Assembly: GCA_008694505.1 (NCBI GenBank)
Contig: VZDJ01000219.1
Span: forward strand, 2,458,526-2,522,525
Reading direction: 5' to 3'
DNA length: 64,000 nt
Source of the DNA: Cyanoderma ruficeps
Taxonomy: Eukaryota; Chordata; Aves; Passeriformes; Timaliidae
The notes under the pieces: model-generated
Databases searched by the model: none
The model's input: the letters and a program-made list of their open reading frames with translations, nothing else
Told to the model about the DNA's origin: nothing
Shown here: one piece after another, positions 60,745-64,000 of the stretch
How the letters are laid out: every line of letters begins with the position of its first letter
How positions within the stretch are numbered: the stretch's first letter is position 1
Made by a program: the position numbers and the translations under genes

Positions 60745-63700
60745 TTCAGCACAGTATACGGTGAAATACTTTGAAAATATTTGTTTTAACAACCTATCCT
60801 TTATTTTAACAAAGAAATAATAATCCTGAAGAAGGAAATGCTGGCCATTTTGCAACGCAGCCCCTGCCAAATCTCCCAGTTGCTACCCCAGCCCATCGTT
60901 ATACCACTGTGATATTATCTGGATTAAATCTTCACAGCTTGCTTTCACATATTCTACAATTTCATAAAGCTTTGAGCCAGCTCTTTGGGTTGGAATTACG
61001 ATGCCAAATTCAACTCCTGGGAAGTTAAAGGTGGCTTTAAGCCTTTGCTCTGCAATGCTTGGATCAGTCCCCAGCAGTGAGTTAGATCAGGCTCCCGGAC
61101 GCTCAGTGACATTCTGCCACCACTGTGCCCTGTGCACCGGCTCCTCCACACTACAGCAGAGTGGGCTGCTTGGCACAGCCATCTCTGGGAGAGCTGCACT
61201 GCTTTGGAACTGCTTTTTGGTTTGTAACAGCTTGAATTTGGTGACCTTACAGCACGCTGAAAGCACCATCTGTTTGAGAAGAAAAGACAGGCATGTTCCC
61301 TGGCTGGTCAGTGCACAGGGATGGGTGTTTTGGTAATTAGATGGGAGGCTGAGTTCTCAACTTCCTGTCTGAACTCAAATTTTATGTGGTTGACTACAAC
61401 AGTGTTGTAGCAATCACTGCTCATGTTTAATTCCAAAGAAATAAGTCCTTATAGGTGTGAAGGCACGTTACAGCCGGGCTTTTGGCCATGTCCAGAGGGT
61501 GGCTCTGGTTATTTTCACGTGGATTCAACAACACTCTGAATCTCCACTTGCTGGAACACAGATCCAGTGGTCACCTGTGTTTTAGATGGCAAACTCTGGT
61601 GAAATTAGATCCAACCCAAGGAAATCAAGTAAGTTTTATTTAAGCACCACAGATTGCTTATGGTGCCTATGAATTTCCATCCCTTGTTTCTTATTCCAGA
61701 CCACAGGCTAATCTCTGTCAGAGCTGAGGCAGAGTTTCCTTTGAGGAGGTGCTGTGAAAATCAACATAATTCGAGTTCACTTTGCCTCAGCTCTTTCCTA
61801 TATTTGTATTTTCAGTTTTATTTATTCACTAAAGAAAACATTCATCAATGTGCAAACAAACCAACAGTCTTAAACTGCAAGTCTGAAAGAGTCCTGCCAT
61901 ACTTCTCACTGATATCCTTTCCATTTAAAGAAAACTCACATATCAATTAAACTCACCTGTTAATTAAAAGCTTGTCTGGAAAATTCCTTGCTATTTGGAA
62001 GCAAAAGAAAGTGTAAAAACTATGTGAATGCTGGAGCTTTGAATTTTAATTACTTACTCCCAGGTTTGTTCGTGATCCCTCAGGTGTTGGCTGGGCAACA
62101 GCAAAGAACTGGAAAAAAAGAAACAAAATTATTTTGTAATTCCTGCTGTGGGGAAGAAAATGTATTGAGAAGGCTTCTAATTTTCTCTTCTTATCTTGTT
62201 TAGATTTACTCTTTATTAATGTACTTATAAGGGAGTATCTGCACAAAAAGAAAAAGATTCTGGAAGATTACAGGCAACTACAGTGAATAATTGTTCTCTA
62301 GATTTGATATCTTTTTTTTTTAATAATATGAGAATTCCTATTGTGTTTGCCTCCCAATGGAGAATGCAATTATAAATGAGAATAATGCTTATAAATTTGG
62401 AATAAAAGCTACAGTTTATCTCAGATCATCGATTATATATATGTATTAAATTTGATGTGCTGTTTATTTTATGTGCATCTAAATAGAAAAGACATTAGCA
62501 GTTTTAATAAAAACTTGGGCACTCCTAAGATTCCTCACTCTAGGTACCCAGATAATAATAGCTGGAGTTTTGACCATTTTCTTTCCTTCCTACACTTTTC
62601 AGAAAATGGTCTTTTTTAACAGAGCAGAATACTTCATCTAAAGAAAGAGAGTCTGTAAACTAAACGTGGAGGCGGCAGAGGATAGTTCTTTTGCTTCTCC
62701 TCATTAAGATAATCACCCCCTCCAAAGCCACACTATTTTAATAACATTAATTTTTTAGTGCCCCTTTATTAAGGATCAGTATCTGAGATTCTGGTTTGGA
62801 TCAGCAAATTTTCCGGTAGGAAATGTAATTTTGACATTTTACATAGGAACTCAGAGATTTCACGAGGTTTCTGATGAATCTTTGCATGTGAAAAATTTGG
62901 CTGAGTCAGATGAAGATTTACATGAGTTCTCCAAGAACTGGGATGAAGACTTCCATTTTTTCCTGAACACACGCACAGAGCATACATATATCTGTTTAAA
63001 AGGTTCAGGTAACAGTTAAACTGCTGAATGGATTTGCAGGCAACTAGATGACAAAAGAAAATCTAATTGAAGTAACTCCACTCATGTTAAGTAAGTTTTC
63101 TTCCTCAACACACTTAAGAGTTTCAAATTGAAAAAAAAGGTCAAAAAGAACATAAATGGTAAGGAGTTTATGTGCTATGTACATAAGCCAAATCCATATT
63201 TATTGAATGAAAATACTAAGCAGAAACTGAACACACGTGAGTGCAACAACTCGAGTCCAGTACAGGTTGTCAGGCAGGTAAAGAATCAGATGCTGCTTCA
63301 AAGTGCATTTAAGGGACTCGTAATGTTAAACAGCCTACATTCCTCTTGCATTAAGTTCATGATGAAGGTTTCCTCATCAAATGAACAGGACTTCATGAAC
63401 TGTGACTGCACAAGTCATTTTTGGCTATTACACTCAGCTGAGTGCTGCTGGTTTAGCAGTATATGTTCAGTTATGTATTCAGGCAGAGGCTCACTGTGTT
63501 CAGCTAAAAATTCTGAATATTGCGCAAGTCAGTAGTTTTAGTAGCCTTAAATGAATTAAAATATGGATGTACATTAGGGGTGGATGAAGAATAAACCATT
63601 CAGTCCCATTTTAAGAAGAAAGGGAGAAAGGAAAGGTAAAAAACCTGAAAAGCAAGCAGGTATCCATAGTACTTTTTTTTTTTTGTCCCTAATGTCTTTC

Positions 63701-64000
63701 AAAAGGAGAGAATCCATAGTTTGCTGAAGTTTTCTGGGGGACAGACTTTGGAAGCAGAACCTTATTTGCAGCAGAAAATACATTGCACTAGGAGTAGCCA
63801 TGATACATTCAGAAACCCAACCTACAATTAATGAGACATTTTGTGAGTCTAATTTATAAAAGAATGCCCCATGAAAATTTGAACACCAGCAGATCTTGTG
63901 CAGATGTGGTGGTATATCCACACACCTCCCTTTTGAGGACATTGAAACCCCCATTTGTGAGAGTAGGCAACTTGTAAATATGACTCAAAATATTAATAAG
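60745..64000. other. non-coding DNA, no gene recognised
   Basis: AT-rich unique-looking sequence. A TA-rich patch is near 62,434-62,446 and a T run at 63,674-63,684. A 135-codon plus-strand frame (63,128-63,535) shows no domain. Confidence 0.5.

Overview
The window looks like a non-coding stretch of a bird nuclear genome, most likely a songbird. The evidence is several 5'-truncated CR1 LINE copies (one still encodes a recognisable reverse-transcriptase motif), the CR1 3' octamer tail, an avian-ERVL-type solo LTR, GC-rich minisatellites, and an AT-rich background broken by one sharp CpG island. I found no open reading frame with a recognisable conserved domain or a convincing exon structure. 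The long frames present are by-products of GC-rich DNA or of tandem repeats whose unit contains no stop codon. No tRNA, rRNA or CRISPR array was seen.

Layout. 1-22,400 is AT-rich unique sequence with one clear 3' CR1 fragment (6.8-7.1 kb). 22,480-23,640 is a CpG island with GC boxes, a CCAAT box, an alternating CG tract and a G-rich 17-bp minisatellite able to form G-quadruplexes. It is the only strong promoter candidate, and its direction is not settled. 23,640-31,495 is again unique DNA. It holds a tiny CR1-tail insertion flanked by 17-bp direct repeats (25.5 kb), a 52-base assembly gap (28.88 kb) and a strongly A/C-biased tract beside the gap. 31,496-31,843 is a 20-bp minisatellite. 31,844-44,900 holds a short CR1 tail (37.4 kb), a G/T tract with an ambiguous base (36.6 kb), a CR1 reverse-transcriptase remnant (41.3 kb), a perfect 26-bp palindrome (41.84 kb) and an LTR-like promoter block (42.0 kb). 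44,903-46,006 is a nested locus: an antisense CR1 split by a solo LTR and by a 40-bp minisatellite. 50,878-51,170 is a 20/21-bp minisatellite with a 104-bp higher-order copy. 56.06-56.22 kb is another antisense CR1. 58.9-60.8 kb holds a hairpin cluster and a roughly 190-bp quasi-palindrome.

Overall the window fits either the first exon and long flanking introns of a large gene, or a gene desert around a CpG-island promoter, with candidate conserved regulatory segments in the unique DNA. The most notable items are the quasi-palindrome at 60,556-60,744, the nested CR1/LTR/minisatellite locus, the perfect palindrome at 41,835-41,860 and the micro-insertion at 25,482-25,542. All family assignments are from reading the sequence by eye; no search was run.
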